Shown: in pieces, positions 19,829 through 32,371 of the stretch
Numbering within the stretch: the first letter of the stretch is position 1
Layout of the letters: every line of letters starts with the position of its first letter
Assembly: GCA_021432635.1 (NCBI GenBank)
Contig: MU270046.1
Coordinates: forward strand, 161,913-225,912
Origin: Thozetella sp. PMI_491
Lineage: Eukaryota > Ascomycota > Sordariomycetes > Chaetosphaeriales > Chaetosphaeriaceae
Direction of reading: 5' to 3'
DNA length: 64,000 nucleotides
Position numbers and translations under genes: made by a program
The notes under the pieces: generated by a model
The model's database searches: none
What the model saw: only the letters and a program-made list of their open reading frames with translations
Told to the model about the DNA's origin: nothing

Positions 19829-22285
19829 TTATACAGTACACATATCTTTCATCAACTGCCTAGTAGCATCTGAGACAGTCAAATTTCCGACCTGAAGTAC
19901 GATCCCCATCCCAGCTGCTTGATGCCACAAGGCGTGACAGTGTAGCAGCCAAAGCCCATTGTTATTTAACGGAAACTTTAAAACCACATATCCCATCCGC
20001 GGCACGTAGATAGTGTCCTTCCGAAGATAATTCGTCGAGTTTGTGAGTCCCTCCGAGATATTCTTTGCGGACTCTAGAGGGTTGTACACCTCGTACTGAC
20101 CGCTTTGCGAGCGGCGCGTAGCTACAACATAGAAACTATATCCATGCTATGATGGAGAAATCAAATCTGTTAGTATCTTGTATCTAACCACAGGACACCA
20201 AGCCAGATAGTTTGAGCCAAGAAAACACTCACAAAATGGAATGGGTGGCCTCTATCGTCCAGATTGTTCAAAACAATGGTCATCCAATTTTGCTCGCCAG
20301 TGTTGGGAAACCAAGGTATATGCCGATGGATCGCTCCCAGCCGTGGCGGTCCATCCTCAATGCGGTCTTCCCCCCACTCTTTTCTATCAAGCACAATCAA
20401 GGGAGGTGATCTAGAGCTCGGCACTTTCCAGGATGTGCGGTTGACCACTCCAAGTGGGATATTCCCGTGGGAAGCCAGTATTTCGATCTTGGTGTAGAAT
20501 ACGGCCGTTTCGGAATCTAAGGGGATTTCTATATCGGAAAGACCCGTAGCAGTTGACAAATCGAAAAAGTTTACCGGTTCTGGCCCGCTTGCGCCACTCG
20601 ACGTACGAGCAGGAGTCGCCGAACCTATGGCCCATGATAGTGCAAAGGACTGAATGCGGGTGAGAGCAAAGTTTTTGAACTTTAGAGGCCTAAATTTCAC
20701 GCGTATTAGCTGTGTCAATCTTCGGAGTGCTGTGAGCGGAAGCGTTGGACTTACTCCCTGTCAAGAATGACAATCAACTGAGATTTCTCTCGTGTGCCAG
20801 TTTCAGATTCCACTGCTCTTCGCTCTACAACTACATCCATCCTCTCTCCCGGGTAGAGTACGCCCACCGAGTGTGTCCATGGAGTGGCTCGTAGTGGACA
20901 TCCGCCGTCGACCTCGACGGCCCTGGTCGCATCGTTGGGAACCCCGAGTGTAAAGCCGGCGATTGCCCTGTAGGAAACGACAAGTCAGGCTAGAAACGGG
21001 AGCTAATGGTAGACTAAAACAGTGGACAAAGCAGATCAGGAAGACTCCTTATGACAAGTTAGACGCCAATACGAACCCAGTGTTGACTATGCGCAGCCTC
21101 ACTCGCGAGGCATATAGTTTGACGGATGGCTTCTCGACTGGCAAACAATCGACGGGTCGCGCCTTGACGGCCATAGAGCAGTTAAAATAACCTCGGCCGT
21201 TAATAAGGAGAGAGTCTGGGGCGGGCTGAAAGTCCACGAGTTTGCTAGTTAGTTCATGAAATCCTTGGAGACGACTGGATATTAGCGGGCTATGACGCTT
21301 ACATCATTCCCAAAGTTCTCGTAATCTTGATACCAAGCAAGAACGTCACTCGCATTCCGGTGATACCAGTCTCCAACGAGTAATAGCTGCTCCGCCTCGT
21401 AATCCTCGGACGGTGACTCAGCTGATACGAGCTGCGCGCCAGTCTTCGGCTTGTGAACGATGAAGCCGCCATATAACCCGTCGGCCCTATGTACGCCAGA
21501 GTGTGCATGATACCTGCGTATGATTAGTCTAGAATCCAAGGCTCGCGTGGTTGTGAAAGGTGTTTCACCAGAATGTCCCGGATTGTGCATCTTCAATCCG
21601 AAAACTGTACGTGAAGTTTTGGCGAAAGCCAATCGAGCACTGGGTCACCCCAGGAACCCCGTCCATCTCGTTGGCACCTAGTTTGCGCTGCGTAAGCCGG
21701 CCTGGTTACAAGGTAGTGCCGGCTTTAATTTGCATACCTTTCTGGGACAAGCCATGCCAGTGGATGGAAATCCCGTCGTCATCGTCAACCGAGTTGAATA
21801 CCTGAATCTCCACCCTGTCTCCGGAGCGCGTTTCGATCGTAGGGCCAGGAAAGTGGCCTGTGGTGCAGATTCATTAGACATGAGCGACTGGGAAGATAGA
21901 CGGCGTATCTACGTCAACTTCTTCTAGGCGACCCACCATTGATTAGATAGACCAGCCTTTCCACGCCGTCGGGTCTGCGGTGGCCCTGGGTTATGTTCCA
22001 CTGCATGCGAATCGTGGTGCTTTCACGATAGACGTGCCGCTCAGGCCTCAGGAGCGACTGCAGGCCATCGTGATCGTCCTGTGGCTCTGCTCCGAAAACA
22101 GGGTTGCCATCAGAGTTACTATCACTGGGAGTGATGCTGATATGTAGCCGAAGTCGATCTTTGAGCCAAGCAACGGGCGATTTGGCGCTATAAACGGTAG
22201 TATAGAGGTAGACAGTGGCCGCGGCTACAAGGAGCAAGGCGCTGGTCGCAAGCCTGCGAAACGGCCGTGAGGCTTGTCGGGCCAT
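19829..22285 (-). CDS. Laccase-like multicopper oxidase with N-terminal signal anchor
   Basis: Eight exons in phase (22285-21937, 21857-21738, 21677-21569, 21513-21303, 21225-21077, 20967-20755, 20689-20233, 20146-19829) give 641 residues. All four copper motifs are present: HWHGL; WYHAHSG (Ala where many enzymes have Ser, the His pair kept), completed across intron 3; HPFHFHG, completed across the last intron; and [12 protein letters not shown] with the T1 Cys-His and a Met axial ligand. The [14 protein letters not shown] opening of cupredoxin domain 1 is clear. Residues 11-30 are hydrophobic after a basic start, so the protein is secreted or type II anchored. The family couples one-electron oxidation of phenols, pigment precursors or metals to reduction of oxygen to water. 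The substrate cannot be told. It is divergent from the phospholipase C gene. Confidence 0.9.
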
Positions 22286-23138
22286 GTTCTATTGCCCTCC
22301 TGTTGACAACATGACAATAATTGATGTGATTACCCCGAGTTCTATGTCTAGTCTTGAAGCAGACGATTAACGACAGGAAACAGCCCAATTTCACATTCGT
22401 ACCGTCCGCCAGGTCGCAGGGAAGGATAGGGGTTTTTTTTTTTTCTTTTCCTTCCCGTGGTGCTTCGGGGTGGTTGTGGGTGGTTGTGGGTGGGAGGGAT
22501 TTCCACAAAACAAATCTATTGAGCTCACCGAGCTGCGACGGGGAGACGCTTGATGCCTCCATACGGCGTGCCACGTTGTTTATTGGTTGGCAATAAAGCT
22601 CACAAAGCTCCAATCTGCAGTGAAATTTGGGTGGGTCTGCCGGACCGCTAGAACTTACAAGGCAGCTCCTTCTGCCCCTTGACCGGCGCCCGAGACCCCG
22701 CTCGATGTTGTCGCCTAAATAATTTCCGCTATTGGAATCGTGCTTATCGTATCGGCACATTTTGTCCATTAGACAAGCGAATCAGGCAACTACAAAGCTA
22801 GGGAAACCCCAGCAACCTTGTCTATGTGCCAAAAAGAGGTCCAGGAACAGGACCAGGGAATAGTAGCGTCGTAGTGCCTTTCTCAAGGCGGAGGCGGTTA
22901 GACTTGGCGGTGCTCAACCCACGTGCTCTTGATGTTCAGGAACCACAGGTAATTGGTAATGTTGCTGCAACCAACCCATGACACCGCGAATGCTATTTCG
23001 AGACGTTGCATGCCGAATTCCGGCGGTCCATTGTAGCTGCAGCAATAAGACCTTAAGCAATCTCCTCCCTCTTTAAATGTCGCGCAGCCTTAAAGATTCG
23101 CAGCCAGGGCCTAAGAGTTGCACTTCAACTCGAACAGA
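22286..23138. other. Intergenic: divergent multicopper oxidase / phospholipase C promoter
   Basis: About 850 bp shared by two divergent genes for exported enzymes. It contains a long T tract (around 22433-22446) and three tandem GGGTGGTTGT-like units (about 22467-22496). No gene seen. Confidence 0.55.
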
Positions 23139-25676
23139 ATGCGCGCAATCGCCATGTACGCCATTTTGGCGGCGGCTCAAGCCGCCACAGCGCTCGCTTC
23201 GCTTCAGGACATTAAGCACATAGTGCTGTTCATGCAGGAGAACAGGGCCTTTGATCACGTAGGAAAACGGCGGCCGTTGGGGACATCGAATGCGGTGGGC
23301 TGATATAGCATAGTACTTCGGAACTATGGCTGGCGTGCGCAACTTTGCCGACCCGAACCTTCAGATCAACCCTGATGGACATTCCACGTTGGAACAGTAG
23401 GCCTACCAATGCACCCCCCTTCATAAACGATGCTTTCACTACTCCTCGGCTGGGTAGGCAGAGACTTTATAACGTGAGATGCAAACATACATATCACCAG
23501 CGCTCTAACACGGACGGCATCATAGACTGGTTACCACTTCTCAAACCGCTGCTGCTGAAGTCCTGAAGCCGTGGTATATCAATTACCTGGGTGGCGACTG
23601 GGTCAATGCAACTCAGTGCATGACGCCCGGCGGCAACAGTTGGCAGGCGATGCATGGCACTTATAACGGCGGGCTAGTAAACCGGTGGGTTATCGACAAC
23701 ACCCCGTATAGCTGGGGCTACTTTAGGCGAGCCGACGTTCCCACCCATTTCGACATCGCCGAGGGGTGGACAGTCCTTGATATGAATACAGTGAGCACTC
23801 CCGGCAAAGAGCATCTCTAAGTTTGTCGTGGAGCTCTGCTGCCCTTTGCATCTCGTCTTGGTTCGCGGCTCACACGTGACAGCAAAGCATCTTGGCCGCA
23901 ACGGACCCGAACCGTATCCATTGGATGAGCGGATCCGTTAACGTTCCCGGCACGCCATCCAACCCTGACGGCGAAGGAGGCATGATTTTGGACAATAATG
24001 CCACCCCTGGTAATCAAGTGGATTTCATTCCCAATACGCCTTCTACATTCGTAGATGTTCGAGTATGCAGAGTTTGGTAACTGACTGGCCACAGGTTGCG
24101 AGGCACCGCATTTCAACTGCTACCCCTTCACTTGGAAGACTTTCCCCGAGTATCTCGAGGAGGCCGGGATCTCTTGGCAGGTTTTTCAAGACTTGGACAA
24201 CTTTGAAGATAACATGCTGCAGTACTTTGAGCAGTACCAGAAAGCGCCCAAGGACTCCGCACTCAAGACCAAGGGTGCGTCGTATCCTGGTCTCCAAGCG
24301 TTCTACGATCGTGCGAAGAATGGCACCCTTCCGCAGATCAGCTGGATCATCGGCCCGGCAGAGCTCTCAGAGCATCCACCATACCTGCCCAGTGATGGGG
24401 CCTGGCTGCAGAAGAAGGTGGTGGATGCAGTTACCACGGGCGTTGCCTACAACAAGACAGCTCTCTTTATCACATATGACGGCAAGTCACTACCCGCCTA
24501 GGGATTTTCGTTTCATTTTACGCGAATCCCATCACTAGCCCATCGTCTTTGCTCTCACCCATTGTGCATATGCTGATTTTTGCCGGAAGAGGAGGGAGGC
24601 TGGGGAGACCATGTCGTACCAATCGTCCCAGAAAATGGGACTGCGGGAGAGTGGATCAATGATCCATATGGTCAATACGGGTGGGTTCCCATCGGTCCTG
24701 GTAAGGATTTCTTTCTTTCCTCATTGCCAGAAAGTGACTCCGGATTCTGACCTCACGAGCCCAGGCTACCGCGTTCCTTCGTATATCATCTCTCCTTGGA
24801 CCCGGGGCGGCAAAGTCTTTGTCGAGCACGCAGACCATAGCTCGGAGATGATGTTCGTCGAGGCCTGGGCCGCTGCCAACAACTACACCGGTGTCTTCAG
24901 CAAGGAACTGACGCCGTGGCGCCGCGGCCACATGTCGAACCTTGTCAATGCCTTTGACTTTGAAAACGTTAGCTCAAATCCTCCCCATTTTGGAACTAAC
25001 TTCTCAACCATAGTTTACTGAAATCTTCCCAAACGTATAGCCGGACTTCTCGCTGCCCTCAATTGCCCAACCTCCAGCACCTCTGATGGAATCAGATGAT
25101 CCCAGCCACTATTCTGGTGATCTAGATACTCTTGGTTCTCTCAGCGGGCCGTATATTGGTGCTGCCAAATGCGTCTCTGACTACCCGAAAACGAAACCGC
25201 CCGTCCCATTTGGCGCAGAAAACACCAACCAAAATTTGACCACGGTCGTGGAAGAGGGGTTCAAGCAGGTTCGAGGCTTCCTGACGGAAGGCCGGTTCCT
25301 CACCTTTGAGATGGCTGGCTTTGCGCTCTCCAATGTTGATGGCAAGAGCGTAGCCGCGACGTCCAGCACTCCCCAGCACAACAACATACGCCAACGGTGG
25401 ATCCTGCACATACAAGGCGACAAGGGTACCAGCCGAGTAGTGACAATTCAGTCCGCCATGGATGGGCAATATCTCGCCCGACAGCTGGGAACTTTGACCT
25501 CAGACGCGGCGAACGCCCAGAAGTTTACCATCTCTTATCGCGCAAGCTCTTCTTCGTACGCCATGGCGATCGGCGATAAAAATGCCTTCGTCAGTTTTGT
25601 AGGCGCCGGTCCGGTTCACTTTGGCGGGTGCGCACGTAGCCCGATGGAGATTTTCAGCGTGTCGTATTTAAACTAG
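23139..25676 (+). CDS. Secreted phospholipase C, phosphoesterase (non-haemolytic PLC) family
   Basis: Eight exons keep phase: 23139-23258, 23314-23396, 23526-23790, 23883-24009, 24095-24481, 24590-24700, 24765-24967 and 25041-25676, giving 643 residues. The intron at 24482-24589 has a GC donor (G|GCAAGT); splicing restores the conserved TYDEEGGWGDHV motif. Residues 1-20 are a signal peptide. Family marks include IKHIVLFMQENRAFDHYFG with the metal-binding Glu-Asn, GGDW, DIAEGWTV, DPNRIHW, a CEAP...CYPFTW segment, ISWQVFQDLDNF, and RVPSYIISPW followed by VEHADHSS and the F.E. region. The C-terminal ~200 residues are the extra beta-rich domain seen in fungal and bacterial members. The enzyme cleaves phosphodiester head groups of phospholipids outside the cell. 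Its start ATG at 23139 opens the signal peptide. Confidence 0.9.
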
Positions 25677-28488
25677 CTTAGAACTAGCGGCTGGCATAGG
25701 AGATGCGCTGAAAAGACTCCCTGGTGTTGGTGTCAGAGGAGAACGTATTGAACAGTTAGGAGATGGGACAAGGAGACTAAATGAGTTGATTAGACTTCTA
25801 AGCTAGAGGGGTGAAGATGTGCTGCGACTTCCAATCGCCATCTAAGATCCCTACACACCACCAGACTGCTGATTCTGTACCGTGGTAGGATTCTGCCGAA
25901 ATAATTTAGTCTGATCAAGGCAAGCCTGCGCCGCCCTACATTGTGTAGCACAAGGTGCGGCTGGCCCAACATGGTGGGAGGTTGAAATTTGTAATTATTT
26001 TATCCCACCTCGAGGAAGGTCAAGCAAACATCTACCTTAATATCGATTATGGACAACTATTCATCAAAGCTGTCGAGATGGCCAGAATCAAGCTATTTAT
26101 CTTATTTACAATGCCTAACGTGAGCTAGGAATAGCTCAATCTAGTTTCTACACCAATAAGCAAGTCAGAGAGAGGCCTGCCATTGTAGAAGCGGTCTGTG
26201 GAATAGGTATAGTCATCATCCAGGCACTAGCCAAAAATGCCCTTCGACGAGGGCAACCTGCTTCATCGTAATGCCTCCATTTCCGTGAGTAGTCACATGA
26301 CCAGCGCGATGGAGGCTGTCACTAGGTTGAGTGCCACCTATACAATATGTAGTCTAGAAGCTACATCAGCGCATCAAGATATCCTAGTTATGCGAAAGTA
26401 ATTTATCTCATGCACACAAGCAAGTTGTACGTCAAACACACATGCTGAGGATGCTCATATCCGTCGATCATGTTACGGATACGAGCTGCTTCGCAATTTT
26501 TTGGCGCTTAGATGAAGTTTGACTCGGCAAATGCCTCATCTATAAGCTCACTGAGCACATGCGTCATATGATCATGGTCCCGCTTAACAGCATGGATGAG
26601 CCTGGTTGCGGGTAGGAATAGACACGGGACAGGAGGGACCGAGCAGTTTGACAGCCTTTCTATACCCCCGTGACCTCAAGTACGATCAAAGTGTCGGGCA
26701 TAACTCAACGATCCATTACAGCAGTCAGAAGCTGCACTTGAGAATGTCTAGTATAATGATGGTCGTCATTATCGACATTGGAGGGTCATGGGATAGAAGC
26801 TGTCAACCCTGAAGAGTAGCGAGGAGGGCTATGTCGACAGGACAGCGGTGCGGGTATTCTGTATCCATAGTGCACATAGTGCAATATCCCTACCAGCCGC
26901 CGGATTCATTGCGATGGCTAGATTTAACATAGTGAGGTCGCATTGCTTCATTCTCTTGGACTCGTTTGCCTTTCCCGTCACGCTCCTTGACCCATTCTAG
27001 TGCATCACTGACTGCCGTATTCACTTGCCATATACCCCACGTCTGATACTGACTGATATCGGGACCGACCCATTCGCCATGGTCTCTCTCGACCATCTGT
27101 CTTTGAACTGCCGGTGTGGCAAATCCGGGAAGGATGTGCGATACAGGGCCAAGCCAGCTCCTTTCAACGCGCGATACCATTTCTCGCAGCCAAGCCTAGG
27201 GCGTGTGACCAATCTACCAATCCCCACAGCTTCCAGTAAATTCTCCTAATAACTAGTATCTATGCCAAGATGCCAAGGCCAGGCCACGTTTTCCCACCGT
27301 ATATCCCATTTCTTGGCCCTAGAGCCCAATACTGTTTGTGTAGCCCCCCATCCTTGCCCTCCTTGCTATGCGCGTATTAGGTCCACGTCATCTCGGCACA
27401 GCTTCAACGGCATGCTGTGTATATTTCATACCTCGTCCGACTTACCCCGCGGCTTCCACCCACTCTCATTCTGCTTATTGCCCTCGTATGGACCTCGCTG
27501 CTCGCAGCCACCAGGTTCCGCTTCCTCCATTGCCCAGGCCAATTCTAGATGGCCCCTGAGCAGCATTCGGGCCATCTATCAGTCAACACAGACGTCTGGC
27601 GCTTTTTCATCTTTATTGACTGGCCGGTAAAACTTCATATTTTACCCAGATAGATGTCACTGGTACCGCCGGAGCTAAGAGGCGAAGGCGATTATTACAT
27701 TAACTTGGCAAGTGCCGGTACAAGATCGATCCCCACACTCTATCGCCCGCGAAAAGATCAATTCGCCCAGGACGATTCGTTTCCGGCGGTCCTAATCCCC
27801 CCTTTCAAGTTCCGAGTCCCCCATCCGTCCAAGCTGACAGCATTTCCCGCCCAATTTCCTCGGGTGAGCGCGCCCCCACAAATGGGCACGAGGCAAAGCT
27901 CGACAGCAGCCTCTTTTTCCCGGGCAATATTCCGGGGTAGACTCCACCCAGTTGCATGAACGCGGCTGAGAAGAGAAGCCAGACCGGAGAATAAGCCAGG
28001 GCTTAATTAAACGAAACGGCGTGACTTTTTCACAGCACGCCCCCGTCCGCACTGTATCATCGATATGGCGCACGCTTGGCCTGCGGTCACTGCCGGTACG
28101 GCATTTGCAAAATCTACGACTGTTAATGGATGGTTTTTCTCCGATCTGGACTTGTGGAGCCAAGACAAACCCCATGCATCAGCCGCCTCGTAGTGCGAGA
28201 AGGTTATTTACACGCATTGGCAATGGCCTCGGCTGTTGGAAGTCGAAAATGGCACGCCACTAGCTGACAGAGCATGCTGTCCGGCAAATCCAGTGCCTCG
28301 AGACATGTCCAGTTCCTACAAGAAGACCCGCACGCTAGAACACAAGCTTTAGGGCTCCGTCATGTCCTCGTTGACGAAGACATTTCTCCAGCTGCTGGGC
28401 AGTCCTCCTACGCGCTCTCCGCACCTCCCACAGCTGCCTCTACACCGTCGTGACTTCGAGCCGGCTCTCGGCCAGACCGTTCGTCAAC
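25677..28488. other. Gene-poor stretch, 2.8 kb
   Basis: The left part (25680-26880) is AT-rich with no coding character. The right part contains an unidentified minus-strand ORF fragment (26890-27249, listed separately) and the upstream region of the OPT gene. No transposon protein or terminal repeat was recognised. Confidence 0.5.
26890..27249 (-). other. Unidentified ORF fragment, possibly a gene relic
   Basis: Two overlapping minus-strand frames (27227-27021 and 27180-26890) have plausible protein composition; the second includes ERDHGEWVGPDISQYQTWGI followed by an amphipathic acidic helix. No ATG-led gene with introns could be built and no family was recognised. It may be the decayed 3' end of a gene or chance. 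Confidence is low. Confidence 0.2.
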
Positions 28489-31443
28489 ATGTCGAGCTCA
28501 GAGAAGTCCCTGGAGAAGATCGATACCATGCAGGGGTCGGATTCATCCATCAAGAAGGAAACGATCGTAAGTAATGCAAACGTCTAGCTCACATTGAAAT
28601 ACTATCGCGCTAACTCCACGCCCTCAAAGTATGTCTTAGAGTCTAGCGCAACCGCCGAGACTACTGATGAGGTTATCCTCGAGCATCTTGAGAGGTCAGC
28701 TAGCAAGCATGGCTCTGTATTCTGGACTGGAGTAAGGCTAACAGTATCTTAGCACCTTTGGCCTCTCGCCGGAACATCTCGCCGAGATCGAGAGGCTTGC
28801 GGACTCGTGGTCACTGGAATCTGCCAAAGTTGTAAGCTAGGCACCCACTTAGATGCTCTGCAGGCGCTCATCACTAATGCTTCCATCCAGCGGATCTTCA
28901 AAGCCTTGAAGATCCATATGCACGACCCCAACTTCCCCCACATTCTCATTGAGAAGTTTAGGGAATTTACAGGTAAGCTTAACACCATACCACTATACCA
29001 TCCACGCCGCCTAGTATTCATGCCTCCGATAGAGAACCCCGATGTCTTTGAGAATCCCCACAACTATCGAGCCCTCATCCGGGAAGTGAAGCTAGAAATA
29101 GCCATGATCACGTACAACAGCCCCTACGCGGAGGTGCGAGCAGTGGTCGACAACCATGACGACCCCAACATCCCCTGTGGCACGATTCGAGCATGGGCCA
29201 TTGGGATCTCATTCTCGGTTACCATGGCCATCATCAACCAGCTGTTTTCTATCCGCCAGCCGTCCATCCACGTCGGCGGACACGTCGCTCTGCTGCTGGC
29301 GTATCCCCTCGGAAGAGCGGCCGCTGCATGGCTGCCGGACTGGGGAGTTACCCTATTTGGTGTCCGCCACAGCTTGAACCCCGGTCCATTCTCCAAGAAG
29401 GAGCACATGCTCATCACCATCATGTCCAGTATCGGTGGCGGGGCGCCTTTCACCAACTTAATCATCTGGGTCCAGTATCTGCCACAGTATTTCAACCAAC
29501 GGTATGCTGGTAGCTTTGCCTATCAGATACTGATCGGCCTGGCGACTAACTATATCGGCTATGGCCTTGCTGGAGTCTGTCGGCGGTTCCTTGTCTGGCC
29601 TTCGTACTGCGTGTGGCCGACATCGCTTGTTACCATGGCCCTCAACAACGCCTTCCACGAGGGGGTAAGCACACCGGTCATGGGCCCATGGAAGAAGCTG
29701 GTCTCGATGACTAGGCTGAGGTTCTTCCTCATCGCATTCAGTGCCATGTTCGTCTACTTCTGGCTACCTAACACCTTGTTTCAAGCCATGAGCATCTTCA
29801 ACTGGATATCGTGGATTGACCCTTGGAACGTCAAACTCAACAGCGTCGTCGGGTTCAACAATGGGCTCGGTCTGAACCCGTTGCCGACGTTCGATTACAA
29901 CAATGTGCTACATGGTGGATCTGACCCGCTCATGCTGCCCTTTTTCACCACGTTGAACAAGTTCGCTGGCAACTTCATGTCCATGTTTGTGATTCTAGGC
30001 ATGTGGTATACCAACGCGTGGAATACAGCCTATCTCCCGCTCAACTCCAACCGCATCTTTGACAACAAAGGCAAGCTATACAACGTGACCAAGGCCGTTG
30101 ACGACCAGGGTCTATTTGTCCAAGAGAAGTATAACAACTACTCACCGGCCTTCCTTTCGGCGGGAAACATCAACATCTATATTTTCTACTTCAGCATTTA
30201 CACTGCTACGCTTGCCTTTGCCGCTCTGTATCATTCGCATGAGATCAAGCTTGGTTTTGTGGAGTTTTATAGAAGCTTTCGGCACTCTCAAATCAAAGAA
30301 GACGACAAGTATGAAGATGTACACAACAGGCTCATGCAGTCGTACAAAGAAGGCAAGTCAGCTTTATCTCATTCTGAGGACTCAGTAGACTAACAAATCA
30401 CTGCAGTACCCAATTGGTGGTTTTTCGGCGTTCTTGTCGCTGCAGTTGCCTGCGGCATTGCGGGAGTGTTGGCGTGGCCAACAAACACGACGCCTGGTGT
30501 GGTATTCTATGGCATCGCGCTCTGCATCATGTTCATCGTTCCAATTGGCGTCATCAAGGCTACCACAGGCGTTGAGGTGAATCTCGGCATCATCGCCGAG
30601 TTTATTGGTGGATGCATAGTTCCCGGCAATGCGCTGGCAATGAACTACTTCAAGGCCTATGGGTGAGTAACTCGCTAGATACGGATATTACCCGTATGTA
30701 CTAACGACGATGGCAGCATGGTGACAGTTTCACACGCTGTCTGGTTCGCAAGAGATTTAAAACTTGCTCATTATGTAAAGATCCCTCCGAGGCAAACGTT
30801 CGCCGTGCAGATGATTGCGACCTTGATCTCAACCTTCGTCTCGACGCTGGTGTTGAACTTCCAGATGAACTACATTCCGGGAGTCTGTACCATGGAGGCT
30901 CCCAACCGTTTCACCTGTCCTTTTGTCAACTCCTTCTTCACGTCGTCCATTCTGTGGGGCACCATTGGACCGAGGAAGGTGTTTGGAAATGGCGGTTACT
31001 ACAGCATGACCCTCTTGGGTTTCCCGCTGGGTATCGTTGTAGCCCTGGGCTTTTGGTGGATGAAGCGCAAATTGCCCAAGCAGACATGGCTGCGTCAAGT
31101 GCATCCTGTCGTCCTGCTTTCGGGCGCAATTCACTGGGCCCCGTACAATGTGGGCTACATTATGCCCGCAGTGCCCATCGCTTGGTTCAGCTGGTTGTAC
31201 GTCCGCAAGCGGTGGTTGGGCCTATGGTCCAAGTTCAACTTCCTGCTCTCGGCATCTCTCTCGTCTGCCATCGCCATCTCCGGCTTGGTTATTTTTTGGG
31301 CCATCCAGTGGCCCAATATCCAACTTAACTGGTGGGGCAATGAAGTATCGTGGCGCGGATGCGAGAGCAAGCTCGATCCCTGTCGGCTGAAGTTCCTCGG
31401 CGATGGGGAGTATTTTGGTCCCAGGCTTGGGGAGTTTCACTGA
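28489..31443 (+). CDS. OPT-family oligopeptide transporter
   Basis: Six exons (28489-28566, 28630-28694, 28753-28831, 28891-30352, 30407-30662, 30717-31443) give 888 residues. The intron at 30353-30406 has a GC donor (AAG|GCAAGT) and joins KEVPNWWFFGV. Family signs are the SPYAEVRAVVDNHDDPNIPC motif before the first helix, about 14-16 hydrophobic segments, HSLNPGPFSKKEH, and the C-terminal NWWGNEV and Cys-containing tail. OPT proteins are proton-coupled plasma-membrane importers of tetra- and pentapeptides, glutathione or related compounds. A 42-base GT...AG segment at 28972-29013 could be an extra in-frame intron, but its branch site is poor, so it is kept as coding. The 3' end converges on the rhodanese-like gene. 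Confidence 0.9.
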
Positions 31444-31768
31444 TCCTTTCCGGCTGATCCTTGAGTATATTCTTACGACTTATGATGATATGGAGGCGGC
31501 CACCGGATAGGTTTACGATCTGGAAGTGCCTTTTCTACGCAAGACTTGACGGGCAATAAGAGCAGTGACCTAAAACGCTCTCGGGGGGAATGCACGGGGT
31601 ATACATGCAGAGTGAAGGTCATTTTGTGCAATTTTGTGTGTCTGCGAGGCGAGCAATATGGAAAACGAGATACACAACCTTTGACGGTACGATCGACAAT
31701 TCCGTTTTGATAGTGAGGAGCGCGTTTTGAACTACTCAGTGGGTTTGGGCGCAAGAGGAAATACCCAC
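31444..31768. other. Intergenic: convergent 3' flanks of OPT and rhodanese-like genes
   Basis: About 325 bp; no gene or structured element seen. Confidence 0.5.
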
Positions 31769-32371
31769 CTACGAGCTTGCCGGGTCCCAAGCACCTTCGT
31801 CGAATTCGTCCATCCATTGCAAATACTCGCCTCCGGTTTTGACCCATCCCTTAATACCGCCAACAAGAATCAGGCTCTCCATCGTCTTGTCTTTCTGGTC
31901 AGCAATATGGTCAGCGAACCAGCCCCCAGTCCGAGTGCCGCGTCCACCAGAGGACCCTGCCCGAATTAGCCACGTTCTTGGCAATCAAAACCGCGGGGTG
32001 GGAGTGCTTGGCTTTCATACCGCAGTACCAAATCACCTTCCGTACCCCGGCGGCTTTAAAAATCTGGTAGATAGTAGGAATAGACGGCCATAGACTCTGC
32101 GCGGGTAGATTGATAGATCCTCGAATCGTTCCCCCCTATATGTACCATTAATTAATTCTCATGACTCCTTATCGGGCGAGGAGACTTGACGCGCCTTGTG
32201 ATCGTCTCGACGGACGTCAATTAGGACAAAGTCTTTCACAGCGTTGCCAGTCGTGTCGCGGAGCAAGTCCAGGACACTCTCTCGGACAATTTCGGCGGCC
32301 GATACGCTTGGGCTCGGATAGGCTGCATGCCATGGAGCGGCGTCCCCGCTTCCTGACACGGCCGATGCCAT
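31769..32371 (-). CDS. Rhodanese-domain protein with CX5R active site (Cdc25/Acr2-like)
   Basis: Three exons, 32371-32195, 32135-32021 and 31956-31769, keep phase and give about 159 residues. The single rhodanese domain shows KDFVLIDVRRDDH, then GGTIRGSINLPAQS, KVIWYCG and GRGTRTGGWFADHI, ending in ILVGGIKGW. The active-site loop is C-G-S-S-G-G-R, a CX5R arrangement as in Cdc25 phosphatases and fungal arsenate reductases/Ych1 rather than the six-residue loop of sulfurtransferases; intron 2 splits the Gly codon right after the Cys. Phosphatase, arsenate reductase or sulfur transfer cannot be separated by sequence. The first intron donor is uncertain: a GC donor after DDHK (AAG|GCGCGT) gives the best family alignment, while a GT nine bases later would add three residues. 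Confidence 0.8.

Noticed and set aside
28972-29013. 42-base in-frame intron in the OPT gene
   Set aside because: Too short, with the only branch-like site almost next to the donor; kept as coding with a note.
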